Shown here in pieces: positions 42,829 through 52,602 of a stretch of DNA of 64,000 nt. The DNA lies in contig NZ_JAGSYC010000025.1 in assembly GCF_025685545.1 (NCBI RefSeq), positions 62,001 to 126,000 on the forward strand. Reading direction: 5' to 3'. Source of the stretch: Granulicella paludicola (GTDB lineage: Bacteria; Acidobacteriota; Terriglobia; Terriglobales; Acidobacteriaceae). Position numbers and translations under genes: made by a program. A model generated the notes under the pieces. It did not search any database, was not told the origin of the DNA, and saw only the letters and a list, made by a program, of their open reading frames with translations. Each line of letters begins with the position of its first letter. Positions within the stretch are counted from its first letter, which is position 1.

Positions 42829-43392
42829 TCAGGCGCGGGTGGAGTCGAGCAGGTCGATGATCTGTTCGGTGGTGCCGGTCTCGGACATGCGCGGGAAGAT
42901 GCGGGCGATGCTGTTGTCGTGGGCTTCGAGGCTCATGTCGGTCATGGCGTCGATGGCCATGGTGACGTGGAAGCCGAGGCCGTGGGCGTCGCGCGCGGTG
43001 GACTCGACGCCTGCAGTCGTGGCGACTCCGCAGACGACGACCTGCGTGACGTTCTGCGACTTGAGGTAGGTGTAGAGGTCGGTGTTGGTGAAGGCTCCCC
43101 AGGACTTCTTGGTGACGAGGTGATCACTGGGCTGCTGGTTGAGCTCGGGGATGAGGTCGGACCAGCCTGCGGGGAATTCGCGGACGCGGGGTGGAGCTTC
43201 GGTGCGGCCGGGTGCGGGGGCGTCGACGTTGACGAGCACGATGGGAAGATGGTGGCGACGGAAGGCGTCGAGGAGCTGTACGGAGTTATGGATTACCTCG
43301 GCGACGGGGTGCGCTGTGGGCATGGCGACGATGCCTTGTTGAAGGTCGATGACGATGAGGGCGGTCTTTGGATCGAGCTGAGTGATGGGCAT
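42829..43392 (-). CDS. isochorismatase-family hydrolase
   Basis: The 187-aa cytoplasmic protein has the cysteine-hydrolase/isochorismatase fold: the N-terminal Asp in ALIVIDLQQGIV, Lys in LVTKKSWGAFTNT, and the loop CGVATTAGVESTARDA. At the position where nicotinamidase-type members have Cys this loop has Gly, as in true isochorismatases (EntB, PhzD) and many uncharacterised members. The substrate is unknown. Its start lies 26 bp after the MarR-type gene, so the two form an operon, and the regulator may sense a substrate of this enzyme. The longer open frame upstream is a shadow of the marR gene. Confidence 0.85.
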   Translation of the reverse strand: MPITQLDPKTALIVIDLQQGIVAMPTAHPVAEVIHNSVQLLDAFRRHHLPIVLVNVDAPAPGRTEAPPRVREFPAGWSDLIPELNQQPSDHLVTKKSWGAFTNTDLYTYLKSQNVTQVVVCGVATTAGVESTARDAHGLGFHVTMAIDAMTDMSLEAHDNSIARIFPRMSETGTTEQIIDLLDSTRA

Positions 43393-43418
43393 GGTGGCTC
43401 CTGTATTGATGAGAAGGA

Positions 43419-43850
43419 TTAGGAATTGACGAGGCGTCGGAGGACTTCGACGGCGGTGAGAAGGTCTTCGAGGTCGGTGGGTTTGAAGTTTTTTTCGATA
43501 GAGCGGACGAGCCAGTCTTCCTTGGCGCTGCGCAGGGTGCGCAGCATCTCGCGGCACTTGGGCGAGAGGCTGAGGATCGTCTGGCGGCCATCGGCTGGGT
43601 TGGGTGCGCCGTCGATCATGCCTGCGGTCTGCAGGGTGGCGACGGTGGCTCCCATGGACTGCTGACGGACGCCTTCGGCGTTGGCGAGAGCCGTGACGGT
43701 GGAAGGGCCGTCGCGATCGAGGCGGAGGATGACGTTGCGCTGCGAGTGGGTGAAGTCGGCGTGCTGGGACTGCTCGCGGAGCTTGCGCTGGAGATCGCCA
43801 AGGGCGATGCGAAGGTCGGTGGCGAGGGCGGAGAGTTGTTGCTTACCCAT
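43419..43850 (-). CDS. MarR-family transcriptional regulator
   Basis: The 143-aa protein has the winged-helix MarR layout: a dimerisation helix (LATDLRIALGDLQRKLREQ), HTH with FTHSQRNVILRLDRDGPSTVTALANAEGVRQQSMGATVATLQTAG, and wing APNPADGRQTILSLS with the conserved DGR. It should repress its own promoter and the isochorismatase gene that follows after 26 bp. A heptamer tandem repeat starts 57 bp upstream of its start codon, inside the expected promoter region, and may tune expression. Confidence 0.9.
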   Translation of the reverse strand: MGKQQLSALATDLRIALGDLQRKLREQSQHADFTHSQRNVILRLDRDGPSTVTALANAEGVRQQSMGATVATLQTAGMIDGAPNPADGRQTILSLSPKCREMLRTLRSAKEDWLVRSIEKNFKPTDLEDLLTAVEVLRRLVNS

Positions 43851-43906
43851 GAAGAGAGGCTAGCAGGTAGGAAGGAAAACTGCAAAGTTTAGCTTTGTAT
43901 TTTTGA

Positions 43907-43980
43907 GTGGGAAGTGGGAAGTGGGAAGTGGGAAGTGGGAAGTGGGAAGTGGGAAGTGAGAAGTGAGAAGTGAAGAGTGA
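43907..43980. repeat. heptanucleotide tandem repeat (VNTR)
   Basis: Seven perfect copies of GTGGGAA run from 43907 to 43955, followed by two GTGAGAA copies and a decayed GTGAAGAGTGA. It lies between the marR start and the end of the APC permease gene. Confidence 0.95.
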
Positions 43981-44015
43981 AGAGGTCGCGCGTGTTAACG
44001 TGCGATGCCGACGTT

Positions 44016-44045
44016 CCCCCCGCGAGCAAAGAACGCTCGCCGGGG
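44016..44045. terminator. G+C-rich hairpin after the APC permease
   Basis: GCGAGC-AAAGAAC-GCTCGC forms the inner stem, extended by CCCC/GGGG beyond a C-C mismatch. It lies 19 bp past the permease stop on the minus strand. There is no T tract, so its role as a terminator is uncertain. Confidence 0.5.
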
Positions 44046-44063
44046 CTCCCGGCGGAAGAATTT

Positions 44064-45485
44064 TTATGCGGGTTTGTTGCGGAGGCGGTAGAAGGTGTAG
44101 CCGAGGAGGTTGACGAGCAGGGTGGCGCCGAGGATTTTTAAGGCGAAGGGGATGGGTTTGGTGGTGTCGTCGAAGGGGTATGCGTTGAGGCCGAAGGTGA
44201 GGAGGGTGGAAAGGAAGCCGACGGAGCAGAGGACGATGACCCAGAGGGGGACTTGGTTGGTGAAGAGAGGTCTCTTCAGGAGGCCAGCGCCGAGGATGGG
44301 GATGGCGAACATGGCGAGGTAGGCGAGGACGTAGAACTCGTTGGAGGCGTTGTTGAGGACGTTGAAGGTCTGGGCGGCGCGCTCGCCTGCGCTGCCGAGG
44401 ACGATGAGCGCGGCGATGATGGCGGTGGCGAAGAGGATGGAGTTGTGCGGGGTGCGGTAGCGCGGGTGGAGGCGGGAGAACCAGGCTGGGATGAGGTGGT
44501 CCCAGCCTGCGGCCATGGGCAGGCGAGCGACTCCGGCAAAGATGTAGCTGGCTGCGCCGAGGATGCGGATCTGCAGCAGAAGGATGACGAAGCGTGCGAG
44601 AAGGGTGCCGAGGGAAGAGTCGCCGAAGGCGAGGCGGAGCGTCTGCGGGATGGGCGCGATGTAGTTGAGGGTGGAGTTCGTGAGCTCGTGGAAGGCGAGG
44701 ACGGACGCGGTACCGAGCGTGAACATGAGGATGATGATGGGGCTGGCGATGATGACGGAGAGACCGATGTTGCGCGAGGGGGATTTGGCTTCTCCGGCCA
44801 TGATGGCGATGTACTCGAGGCCGGAGGCGGCGAAGATGATCTGGCCGATGAGGGCGAGCGAGGTGGGATCGGTTTTGGGGAGGTGGAGTTCGAAGGGTGT
44901 GAAGTGGATAGGGAGATGGTGGGCCATCGCCCAAAACGGAGAGAGGATGAGCAGAGCGAATGCGGTCATCATGGCCGCGCCGGAGACGTTGTGAATCCAT
45001 TTGCCGAGAGCGAGGCCGCGCAGTGCGGAGAGGGTGAGCAGCGTGAGCAGGATGGCTAGGGAGGTGAGGACGACGGGGTGGCTGTCGGGAATCCAGGCGG
45101 CGGACGGGCCGACCATGAAGGCGAACTCGCTGGGGAGCTGGAAGAGAAGGAAGGCGATGACGAAGAGTCCGTAGGCCCAGATGTTCCAGGCGGTGAGGAA
45201 GCCAAGGGTGTCGCCGAAGGAGCGGCGGGCCCAGACGTAGAGGCCGCCTTCGAGGGGCATCTCGCGATTGAGGTAGAAGACGGCGACGGCCATGGGCGCG
45301 TAGAAGACGGCGAAGGCGAAGAGCCAGACGAGGGTCTGCGCGTGGCCGAGACCTGCGGCTAGACCGACCCAGGAGGAGCCGACGACGGTGAGTACCTGCG
45401 AGAGAACGAGGTCACGCAGGGAGAGCTGGCGTGAGAGATGGTGCTCGGAAGAAGAAGATGGGCTGGCGTGCGGGGCGTCAGGCAT
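44064..45485 (-). CDS. APC-superfamily amino-acid/polyamine permease
   Basis: This 473-aa protein has about twelve helices with the APC signature at the N-terminus (LSLRDLVLSQVLTVVGSSWVGLAAGLG), GLYVWARRSFGDTLGFLTAWNIWAYGL in the helix 2-3 loop, GLEYIAIMAGEAKSPSRNIGLSVI around helix 6, and PMAAGWDHLIPAWFSRLHPRYRTPHNSIL after helix 8. It probably imports an amino acid or a related amine by proton symport. The start ATG 45485 is internal to a longer open frame that has no transporter character upstream. A simple GGGAGTA-type repeat lies just upstream (about 45505-45530). Confidence 0.9.
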   Translation of the reverse strand: MPDAPHASPSSSSEHHLSRQLSLRDLVLSQVLTVVGSSWVGLAAGLGHAQTLVWLFAFAVFYAPMAVAVFYLNREMPLEGGLYVWARRSFGDTLGFLTAWNIWAYGLFVIAFLLFQLPSEFAFMVGPSAAWIPDSHPVVLTSLAILLTLLTLSALRGLALGKWIHNVSGAAMMTAFALLILSPFWAMAHHLPIHFTPFELHLPKTDPTSLALIGQIIFAASGLEYIAIMAGEAKSPSRNIGLSVIIASPIIILMFTLGTASVLAFHELTNSTLNYIAPIPQTLRLAFGDSSLGTLLARFVILLLQIRILGAASYIFAGVARLPMAAGWDHLIPAWFSRLHPRYRTPHNSILFATAIIAALIVLGSAGERAAQTFNVLNNASNEFYVLAYLAMFAIPILGAGLLKRPLFTNQVPLWVIVLCSVGFLSTLLTFGLNAYPFDDTTKPIPFALKILGATLLVNLLGYTFYRLRNKPA

Positions 45486-45618
45486 TGAGGGAATGATAAG
45501 GCAGGGAGTAAGGAGTAGGGAGTGGGGAGTAGAAAGACGGATTGGTGGTTGATTTTTAGGAGGGGACGGGATAGAACGGTGACATCCTCCGGGTCCCAGA
45601 TTTGATGATGTGTTTCGC

Positions 45619-45662
45619 AGCCCGCCTGAGTCTCTGAAGAAGAGGCCAGGCGGCAACGGGCT
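45619..45662 (+). promoter_or_regulatory. leader hairpin of the collagen-like gene
   Basis: In the leader, AGCCC GCCTG (45619-45628) pairs with CAGGC and GGGCT (to 45662), leaving GGCAAC as a bulge and an inner CTCT/AGAG. It lies just before the likely start of the giant gene. It does not match a riboswitch consensus that I know. Confidence 0.4.
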
Positions 45663-45679
45663 ATACAGAGCAGTCAACG

Positions 45680-48600
45680 TTGTTGAAGGCGGCGAACTTG
45701 AACGGCAAGCTCCGGCTATGGGGTAAGTGGGTCTGCGTGTTGCGGGCGGCGGGTTTGTGGCTGCTGCTGGTGATGTGCGTGTGGGGTCGTGGGTGGGCGC
45801 AGCAGGCGACGCTGGTGGGCGACGCGCATGTGTCGAGTGCGCAGCCGACGGTAAATGCGGGAGCGCTGAGCAATCTTGACGTCGGGAGCGGGTATACGGC
45901 GCTGGTGCAGTTCGATCTGAGCAGTCTATCGACGGGGACGACCTCAGCGCAGATTGCGAAGGCGACGCTGCGGGTGTACTGCAATCGTGCGGATGCGGGC
46001 GGCGCGGTGAGCGTGCAGCCGGTGAATGGAGCGTGGTCGGAGATGGGGGTGACGTATGCAACGTTGCCAGGGTTGGGCGCGAGCATGGGGTCGCAGACGG
46101 TAGGGACGGCGGGGACGTTTGTGGTCTTCGATGTGACACAGATGGTGCAGGGGTGGGTGAGCGGGGCGGTTGTTAACAATGGGCTGGCGTTGACGGCGGG
46201 GTCGGGCGTGTCGGTGCAATTCGACAGCAAGGAGAATGACGAGACGAGCCACGCTGCGGAGTTGAATGTGGATCTGGTGGGGAGCAGCGTGATTGGGGCT
46301 GCAGGAGCGACCGGGGCTACCGGTGCGGTGGGACCGACGGGGGCGATGGGGGTCGCGGGAGTTACAGGTGTGACGGGAGCGCAGGGGCTGCCTGGAGTGG
46401 CGGGTGCTGCTGGGGTTACCGGCGCGGCTGGCCTTATAGGAGTGACAGGAGCTACGGGTGCGGCTGGAGTTCAAGGCGTGGCGGGTGTTAAAGGGGCTGC
46501 GGGAGCTACTGGTGCGGCTGGCACTACGGGAGCGACGGGAACGGGGTTGATGGGGGTTACGGGAGCGACGGGTAGTCAGGGACTCCCGGGTGTGACGGGA
46601 GCGACCGGGGCGCAGGGGCTCGTGGGGGCTACGGGAGCGGCTGGGGCGGCTGGTGGGGCGGGGCTGAATTTTGTTGGGGCGTACGACTCGATGGTGAACT
46701 ATGGCCTGGGGGATGGGGTATTGTGGCAGGGCTCGGGGTGGGTGTCGCTGGTGGATGGAAATCATGGGAATACGCCGAGTCTGAGTCCGGGGCAGTGGAC
46801 GATCTTTGCGGCGGGTGGAGTGGCGGGGGGAACGGGAGCGACGGGACCGCAGGGGCTTGTGGGGGCGACCGGAGCGAATGGGGTGAATGGGGTCGCGGGA
46901 GCGACGGGAGTTGCAGGAGTTACGGGGGCGACGGGAGCGGCGGGCCTGGTGTATCGCGGGAGCTATGAGTCGACGGTGAACTATGGGGTGGGGGATGTGG
47001 TGGTGTGGGCGGGGTCGAGCTGGGCTTCGCTGGTGAGCTTCAATGTGGGGCATACGCCGGGGCTGGTAGCTGGGTATTGGGGACTGCTCTCGGCGCAGGG
47101 AGTGCAGGGAGTTCAGGGAGCAATTGGTTTGGGTGGACCAACAGGAGCTACCGGGGCCGTGGGGCCTGTCGGGCCTGCGGGACAGCAGGGATCGCAGGGG
47201 TCGCAAGGGGTGGCTGGGCAGGCGGGAGCTCAGGGGATTCAGGGGGTGATGGGAGCTACGGGGCCGCAAGGGGTGGTGGGTGTTACGGGTGCTCAGGGAG
47301 CGGTGGGACTGAACTTTGTGGGCGTGTATGACTCGACGCGGAACTATGGGCTGGGCGATGGGGTGACGTGGCAGGGGGCGGCGTGGGTGTCGTTGGTGGC
47401 GGGGAATCATGGGCAGACTCCGAGTTTGAGTCCGGCGGATTGGGCGATGTTTGCGCAGGATGGAGCGGTGGGTGCTGCCGGGGCGACGGGTGCTGCCGGG
47501 GCGACGGGAGCGACCGGAGTGATGGGGCTGAGTGGAACTGCGGGTGCGACGGGTGCGACTGGAGGAACAGGGGCGAACGGATTGCCGGGCATGGTGTTTC
47601 GTGGGGCGTATGTGTCCGGGGCGAACTATACCGTGGGGGATGTGGTGACGTGGGCCGGGGAGAGCTGGGTGTCGCTGGCGGGATTCAATGCAGGGCAGAC
47701 GCCGGATGCTTCTCCGACGTATTGGGGAGTGCTGACGACGCAGGGTGCCCAAGGCTTGCAGGGGGTTCAAGGTAGCGTGGGCGCGACGGGGTCTACTGGC
47801 GGAGTGGGGCCGCAGGGTATCCAGGGAGTCTCTGGAGTGCAGGGGCCGACGGGGCCGCAGGGGCCGGTGGGAGCACAAGGGCTGTTGGGGGCGACGGGAG
47901 CGAAGGGAGATGTGGGCGCTGCGGGAGTACAAGGCGTTGCGGGACAGGCGGGAGCGCAAGGGATTCCGGGAGTGACAGGAGCGACGGGGCCGCAGGGTGT
48001 GGTCGGAGCTACGGGCTTGCAGGGTGCCGTGGGGTTGAACTTTACGGGCGCGTATAGCTCGACCGTGAACTATGGGCTGGGCGATGGAGTGACCTGGCAG
48101 GGAGCGGCGTGGGTGTCGCTGGTCTCGGGGAATCATGGGCAGACGCCGGGGGTGAGTCCGGCTTACTGGGCGATGTTTGCGCAGGATGGCGCGGCGGGAG
48201 CTGTGGGGGCGACGGGGGTTGCAGGGGCGACGGGAGCGACGGGCGTTGCCGGGTTGAGTGGGGCTGTGGGGATGACCGGGGCGACTGGAGATACGGGGGC
48301 GAATGGGTTGCCGGGCATGGTGTTCCGTGGGGCGTATGCATCGGGTACGAACTATGTCTTGGGGGATGTGGTGACGTGGGCTGGGGAGAGCTGGGTGTCG
48401 CTCGTGGGGTTCAATGTGGGGCAGACGCCGGATGTGTCGCCCGCGTATTGGGGCGTGCTGACGACGCAGGGGGCTCAAGGTGTGCAGGGTGTGCAGGGTA
48501 CCGCGGGTGTGACGGGCGCGACCGGCGGGTTGGGGCCGCAGGGTGTGCAGGGAGTGGCGGGTGTGCAAGGGGTGGCAGGGCCTCAGGGGCCGGTGGGGGC

Positions 48601-51406
48601 TCAGGGAGTGACCGGGGCGCAGGGGGCTAAAGGGGATGTGGGCGCGCAGGGCTTGCAGGGTGTGGCGGGGCAGGCGGGAGCGCAAGGGATTCAGGGGGTG
48701 ACAGGAGCGACGGGGGCTCAGGGAGTGGTCGGGGCGACGGGAGCTGTCGGGGCTGTGGGCATGAACTTTGTGGGGGCGTATGACTCGACGGTGAACTATG
48801 GATTGGGCGACGGGGTGCTATGGCAGGGTGCGGGTTGGGTTTCGCTGGTGGCGGGAAACCATGGGAATACGCCAAGCCTGAGTCCGGGGCAGTGGGCGAT
48901 GTTTGCGGCGAGTGGTGTGGCCGGTGTGAACGGCGCGGTGGGAGCGACGGGTGCAACCGGGGCGAATGGTCAGATGGGAGCGATGGGTTTGACCGGGGCG
49001 ACGGGGCCTCAGGGAGTCGTGGGGCCGGGTGGAGCGAATGGGGCTACGGGAGCGCAAGGATTCCAAGGCGTGGCGGGGCCGGTGGGAGCTACGGGCGCGA
49101 TGGGAGCTACGGGAGTGAATGGGCTGGTAGGAGCGACGGGAGCAACCGGGGCGGGACTGCAAGGGGTTGCGGGCGCGACGGGTGTCGCGGGGGCAACGGG
49201 AGCGACTGGAGCGGATGGGTTGCCGGGGTTGGTGTATCGCGGGGCCTATGGCTCGGGAACGAACTATGCGATGGGCGATGTGGTGACGTGGCAGGGGGCG
49301 AGTTGGGTGTCGGTGGCGGGGTTCAATGTGGGGCAGGCACCGGATGCGTCGCCGACGTACTGGTCGCTGCTGGCGGCGGAGGGATCACAGGGGTTGCAAG
49401 GGGTGCAGGGACTGATCGGTATGACGGGCGCGACGGGTGGGGTGGGGCCGCAAGGTGTGCAGGGCGTGCAAGGTGTGCAGGGAGCGACGGGGCCTCAGGG
49501 ACTGGTGGGCGCTCAGGGATTGGTTGGGGCGACGGGAGCGCAGGGAGATGTTGGTGCGGCGGGAGCTCAGGGTATCGCGGGGCAGGCGGGGGCACAAGGG
49601 ATTCCGGGAGTGACGGGAGCAACGGGTTTGCAGGGATTGGTGGGGGCGACTGGGGTTGCTGGGGCTACTGGAGCGAGTGGCGTTGCTGGAGTGACGGGAG
49701 CTACTGGATCGGCGGGGATGGTGTATCAGGGGGCGTATAGCTCAGGCACGAACTATGCGTTGGGAGATGTTGTGACGTGGCAGGGGGCGAGCTGGGTGTC
49801 GGTGGTGGCGGGGAATGCTGGGCAGGCACCGGATGTGTCGCCGACGTATTGGGCGCTGGTGGCGGCGCAGGGGGCTCAGGGCGTGCAGGGATTGACGGGG
49901 GCTGCGGGCGTTACGGGAGCTACGGGTGGTGTGGGGCCGCAGGGCGTACAGGGATTGCAAGGAGTTCAGGGGGCGACGGGACCTCAGGGGCCGGTGGGGG
50001 CTCAGGGACTGGTGGGGGCGACGGGAATGCAGGGGGATGTGGGTGCGACGGGATCGCAGGGCGTGGCGGGGCAGGCTGGGGCGCAGGGGATTCCGGGCGT
50101 GACGGGAGCGACAGGGTTGCAGGGACTGGTTGGGGCGACAGGGGTTGCTGGTGCGACTGGTGCGAGTGGCGTTGCTGGAGTGACGGGAGTTACCGGGTCG
50201 GCGGGGCTGGTGTATCAGGGGGCCTATAGCTCGGCGGCGAATTATGCGGTAGGAGATGTTGTGACGTGGCAGGGAGCGAGCTGGGTGTCGCTGGCGGCTG
50301 GGAATGGTGGGCAGGCGCCGGATGTGTCGCCGACGTATTGGTCGCTGGTGGCAGCGCAGGGGGCTCAGGGCGTGCAGGGATTGACGGGGGCTGCGGGCGT
50401 TACGGGAGTGACGGGTGGAGTGGGGCCTCAGGGCGTGCAGGGTGTGGCGGGTGTGCAGGGAGCTACGGGGCCGCAGGGGCCGGTGGGTGCTCAGGGCTTG
50501 CAGGGGCTGCAGGGTGCGGTGGGAGCGGTTGGGGCCACGGGGGCGCAGGGTGTCGCGGGGCAGGCAGGTGCGCAAGGGGTGGCGGGCGCGGTGGGTGCGA
50601 CGGGAGCGCAGGGGATTCAGGGAACAGCAGGTGCGAATGGGGCGACGGGCGCGACCGGGGGTGTAGGCGCGACGGGCGCGACCGGGGCGGTGGGGATAAA
50701 CTTTCGCAGCGCGTGGTCGCCAGGGACGAACTATGCGGTGAACGATGCGGTGACGTATGACGGAGGGACTTACCTGGCGTTGGCGGCGAATCAGAATGCG
50801 GAGCCGGATGTGAGCTTGTCTGCTTGGACGGTGGTGGCGCAGGCGGGTGGGCTTGGCCCAACTGGCGCAAATGGGGCAGCGGCGACGGTGCAGGTGGGGA
50901 CGGTGATGACGCTGGCGGCGGGGGCAGCGGCTACGGTCATGAATGCGGGCACGGCGAATGCTGCGGTGCTGAACTTTGGGATTCCGCAGGGGGCTACAGG
51001 AGCGGCGGGAAGTGGTGGAGGGACGAGTGTCGGAAGTGGGAGCTTTGCGGCGATTGTTCACTCCGTGAGTTACAACGCAACGTACTATGCAGTGAATTCG
51101 ACGAATGCGAACACAGTGGAGACGGGAACGACGGCGACGGGAGCTGTGCTGGCCTGGGTGCCTTTGGGGTGTACGGCGACCCAACTGAATGTGTATTCGC
51201 AGCAGTCGAACACGGTTACGGTGACGCTGCGGACCGGGGTTCCGGGGTCGATGCAGAGCTCGGCGCTAAGCTGTGCCGCGGCGACGAACGGGAGTTGCAC
51301 GGCGACGGGGTCGGTGGTGGTGGCTCCGGGGCAGTTTGTGGACTACACGATTACGGGACCTTCGGGGACGGCGGCGGGGGTGTGGACTGCGTTGCAGTGC
51401 CAGTAG
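45680..51406 (+). CDS. giant collagen-like surface protein with carbohydrate-binding-like modules
   Basis: The 1908-aa product begins with a signal peptide ([21 protein letters not shown]), then a DNRLRE-type domain (residues about 42-200, [21 protein letters not shown]). Gly-X-Y collagen repeats rich in GAT, GPQ and GVQ fill most of residues 205-1760. They are interrupted by eleven 50-residue modules such as [18 protein letters not shown] followed by [10 protein letters not shown], the pattern of chitin/cellulose-binding CBM5/12 domains. The last 140 residues form a non-repetitive C-terminal domain with two Cys. It is probably a fibrous adhesin or matrix protein binding polysaccharide. The start (TTG 45680) is uncertain, since no strong Shine-Dalgarno is visible. 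Confidence 0.88.
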   Translation: MLKAANLNGKLRLWGKWVCVLRAAGLWLLLVMCVWGRGWAQQATLVGDAHVSSAQPTVNAGALSNLDVGSGYTALVQFDLSSLSTGTTSAQIAKATLRVYCNRADAGGAVSVQPVNGAWSEMGVTYATLPGLGASMGSQTVGTAGTFVVFDVTQMVQGWVSGAVVNNGLALTAGSGVSVQFDSKENDETSHAAELNVDLVGSSVIGAAGATGATGAVGPTGAMGVAGVTGVTGAQGLPGVAGAAGVTGAAGLIGVTGATGAAGVQGVAGVKGAAGATGAAGTTGATGTGLMGVTGATGSQGLPGVTGATGAQGLVGATGAAGAAGGAGLNFVGAYDSMVNYGLGDGVLWQGSGWVSLVDGNHGNTPSLSPGQWTIFAAGGVAGGTGATGPQGLVGATGANGVNGVAGATGVAGVTGATGAAGLVYRGSYESTVNYGVGDVVVWAGSSWASLVSFNVGHTPGLVAGYWGLLSAQGVQGVQGAIGLGGPTGATGAVGPVGPAGQQGSQGSQGVAGQAGAQGIQGVMGATGPQGVVGVTGAQGAVGLNFVGVYDSTRNYGLGDGVTWQGAAWVSLVAGNHGQTPSLSPADWAMFAQDGAVGAAGATGAAGATGATGVMGLSGTAGATGATGGTGANGLPGMVFRGAYVSGANYTVGDVVTWAGESWVSLAGFNAGQTPDASPTYWGVLTTQGAQGLQGVQGSVGATGSTGGVGPQGIQGVSGVQGPTGPQGPVGAQGLLGATGAKGDVGAAGVQGVAGQAGAQGIPGVTGATGPQGVVGATGLQGAVGLNFTGAYSSTVNYGLGDGVTWQGAAWVSLVSGNHGQTPGVSPAYWAMFAQDGAAGAVGATGVAGATGATGVAGLSGAVGMTGATGDTGANGLPGMVFRGAYASGTNYVLGDVVTWAGESWVSLVGFNVGQTPDVSPAYWGVLTTQGAQGVQGVQGTAGVTGATGGLGPQGVQGVAGVQGVAGPQGPVGAQGVTGAQGAKGDVGAQGLQGVAGQAGAQGIQGVTGATGAQGVVGATGAVGAVGMNFVGAYDSTVNYGLGDGVLWQGAGWVSLVAGNHGNTPSLSPGQWAMFAASGVAGVNGAVGATGATGANGQMGAMGLTGATGPQGVVGPGGANGATGAQGFQGVAGPVGATGAMGATGVNGLVGATGATGAGLQGVAGATGVAGATGATGADGLPGLVYRGAYGSGTNYAMGDVVTWQGASWVSVAGFNVGQAPDASPTYWSLLAAEGSQGLQGVQGLIGMTGATGGVGPQGVQGVQGVQGATGPQGLVGAQGLVGATGAQGDVGAAGAQGIAGQAGAQGIPGVTGATGLQGLVGATGVAGATGASGVAGVTGATGSAGMVYQGAYSSGTNYALGDVVTWQGASWVSVVAGNAGQAPDVSPTYWALVAAQGAQGVQGLTGAAGVTGATGGVGPQGVQGLQGVQGATGPQGPVGAQGLVGATGMQGDVGATGSQGVAGQAGAQGIPGVTGATGLQGLVGATGVAGATGASGVAGVTGVTGSAGLVYQGAYSSAANYAVGDVVTWQGASWVSLAAGNGGQAPDVSPTYWSLVAAQGAQGVQGLTGAAGVTGVTGGVGPQGVQGVAGVQGATGPQGPVGAQGLQGLQGAVGAVGATGAQGVAGQAGAQGVAGAVGATGAQGIQGTAGANGATGATGGVGATGATGAVGINFRSAWSPGTNYAVNDAVTYDGGTYLALAANQNAEPDVSLSAWTVVAQAGGLGPTGANGAAATVQVGTVMTLAAGAAATVMNAGTANAAVLNFGIPQGATGAAGSGGGTSVGSGSFAAIVHSVSYNATYYAVNSTNANTVETGTTATGAVLAWVPLGCTATQLNVYSQQSNTVTVTLRTGVPGSMQSSALSCAAATNGSCTATGSVVVAPGQFVDYTITGPSGTAAGVWTALQCQ

Positions 51407-51438
51407 CGACTGAAGGGTGAGATGCAGGTCATAGTTCT

Positions 51439-52473
51439 TTATTGCGGTGGGTGGGTCGTGTCGGGTTTTGGGGTGAGGTGGAGAGCTTTGCCTACGTGTC
51501 TGGCGGAGGTGCCTAGTGCGTGTTTCGTGTTGTTGTAGCTCTTGCCAAGAGCGTTGCCGGTGGAGGTGCCTGCAACCGAGATCGCGACGTCGGTGTTGTC
51601 GCTGGCGGTGGAGAGTGCCGAAGTTGTGTTGTGGGTGCTGGTGGCGAGTGACTGTTCGGTGGTGCTGCTGACGGCGATAATTTGCTGGGTGGGGTGGCGA
51701 CCGGGGTTGAACCAGGCGATGTCGCTGTCGGGCAGGGTTTCGAGGCGAGCGAGCGGGGCAGGTGGGAAGTTAGTGTTCTCCATCTTAGCGAGAAGCGGCC
51801 ACTGCGTGGAGGTGATGAAGGCGGAGCCGTTCATGGGGTGAGCGGACTCGCCGAGGTTGATGATGCGGTTTGTTTTGAGGGCGACCATGTCGAGGCATCG
51901 GTCGGCGCCGCAGCCGCGGTTGCAGAGGGTCTCGTTGAGGTAGGAGGCGTGCTTGCCGGGGGAGATCCAGACCTTGGCGCCGTGGTCTTCGGCGTGCAGG
52001 GTGGAGGCGCGGGTGATCTGGCTGACGTCGCAGACGGTGTTCTCGTGCGCTGCGGCGTACCAGTATTCAGCGTGCCATTTGGCGTCGTCGCTGGCATCGG
52101 AGGCGCGGACGAGGACGGCGACGTGTTCGGTGTCGAGGTGATGTCCGTGGGGGCCGCAGTCGGTCTTCCAGAGGTGATAGAAGTGCAGCTCGGCGGCGGG
52201 GTGATCGGGAGTGGAGAGCTTCGACGGGAAAGCCTGGCCGTAGATGGTGCCGTTCTCATCGAGCACATGGGGAATGGCGAGGTCGGGCGCGAACTCGGCG
52301 GGGACGTTGGAGCAATCGTGGCGAGCGACCATGAAGGTGGGAGCGAACTGGTCGAGGAGATACTGCTCGGCTTCGTCGTTAAGGCCGTCGTGATCGGTAT
52401 CGACGGTCTGGGCGATGGCGGGGTGAAGGCTGATGGCGCAGAGGATGAAGAGAGGGGCCCAGATCAGTCGCAT
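51439..52473 (-). CDS. secreted Vps62-like protein of unknown function
   Basis: The 344-aa protein has a signal peptide (IWAPLFILCAISLHPAIAQ), a calcium-loop-like start of the mature chain (DTDHDGLNDEAEQYLLDQFAP), and a central domain with AELHFYHLW, DTEHVAVLVRA, KWHAEYWYAAAHE and WISPGKHASYLNETLCNRGCGADRC. The combination of DxEH, H-E and GKHASY is like the Vps62/DUF946 group seen in fungi and some bacteria, whose function is unknown. The C-terminal 90 residues are Ser/Thr-rich and probably disordered. It converges on the collagen-like gene, 32 bp from its stop. Confidence 0.7.
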   Translation of the reverse strand: MRLIWAPLFILCAISLHPAIAQTVDTDHDGLNDEAEQYLLDQFAPTFMVARHDCSNVPAEFAPDLAIPHVLDENGTIYGQAFPSKLSTPDHPAAELHFYHLWKTDCGPHGHHLDTEHVAVLVRASDASDDAKWHAEYWYAAAHENTVCDVSQITRASTLHAEDHGAKVWISPGKHASYLNETLCNRGCGADRCLDMVALKTNRIINLGESAHPMNGSAFITSTQWPLLAKMENTNFPPAPLARLETLPDSDIAWFNPGRHPTQQIIAVSSTTEQSLATSTHNTTSALSTASDNTDVAISVAGTSTGNALGKSYNNTKHALGTSARHVGKALHLTPKPDTTHPPQ

Positions 52474-52479
52474 GGTGGT

Positions 52480-52522
52480 TGGATGCAGTTTCGATGGTGG
52501 CTGGATGCAGTTTCGATGGTGG
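52480..52522. repeat. two-copy 22-bp tandem repeat
   Basis: TGGATGCAGTTTCGATGG followed by TGG occurs twice in direct succession (52480-52500 and 52502-52522). It lies in the short divergent region between the Vps62-like gene and the GH105 gene, so a slip here could alter either promoter. Confidence 0.85.
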
Positions 52523-52602
52523 CTCCGATATTCCTGGAGCAGGAAAAGGGCAAGGCGTGAGGTCGTGGCGCTCCGGTATGCTGTTTTCGTCGAGGTGTGT
52601 TC

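Noticed and set aside
43907-43980. the tandem heptamers as a CRISPR array
   Set aside because: Units are 7 bp and contiguous with no spacers, so this is a simple tandem repeat; no cas genes are near.
45660-45679. known riboswitch class before the collagen-like gene
   Set aside because: I compared it by eye with c-di-GMP, SAM, cobalamin, fluoride and guanidine consensus features and none fit.
45944-48685. 913-codon minus-strand frame opposite the collagen-like gene
   Set aside because: The Arg/Pro/His/Ser repeats are the antisense reading of Gly-Ala-Thr collagen repeats; a start and family features are missing.
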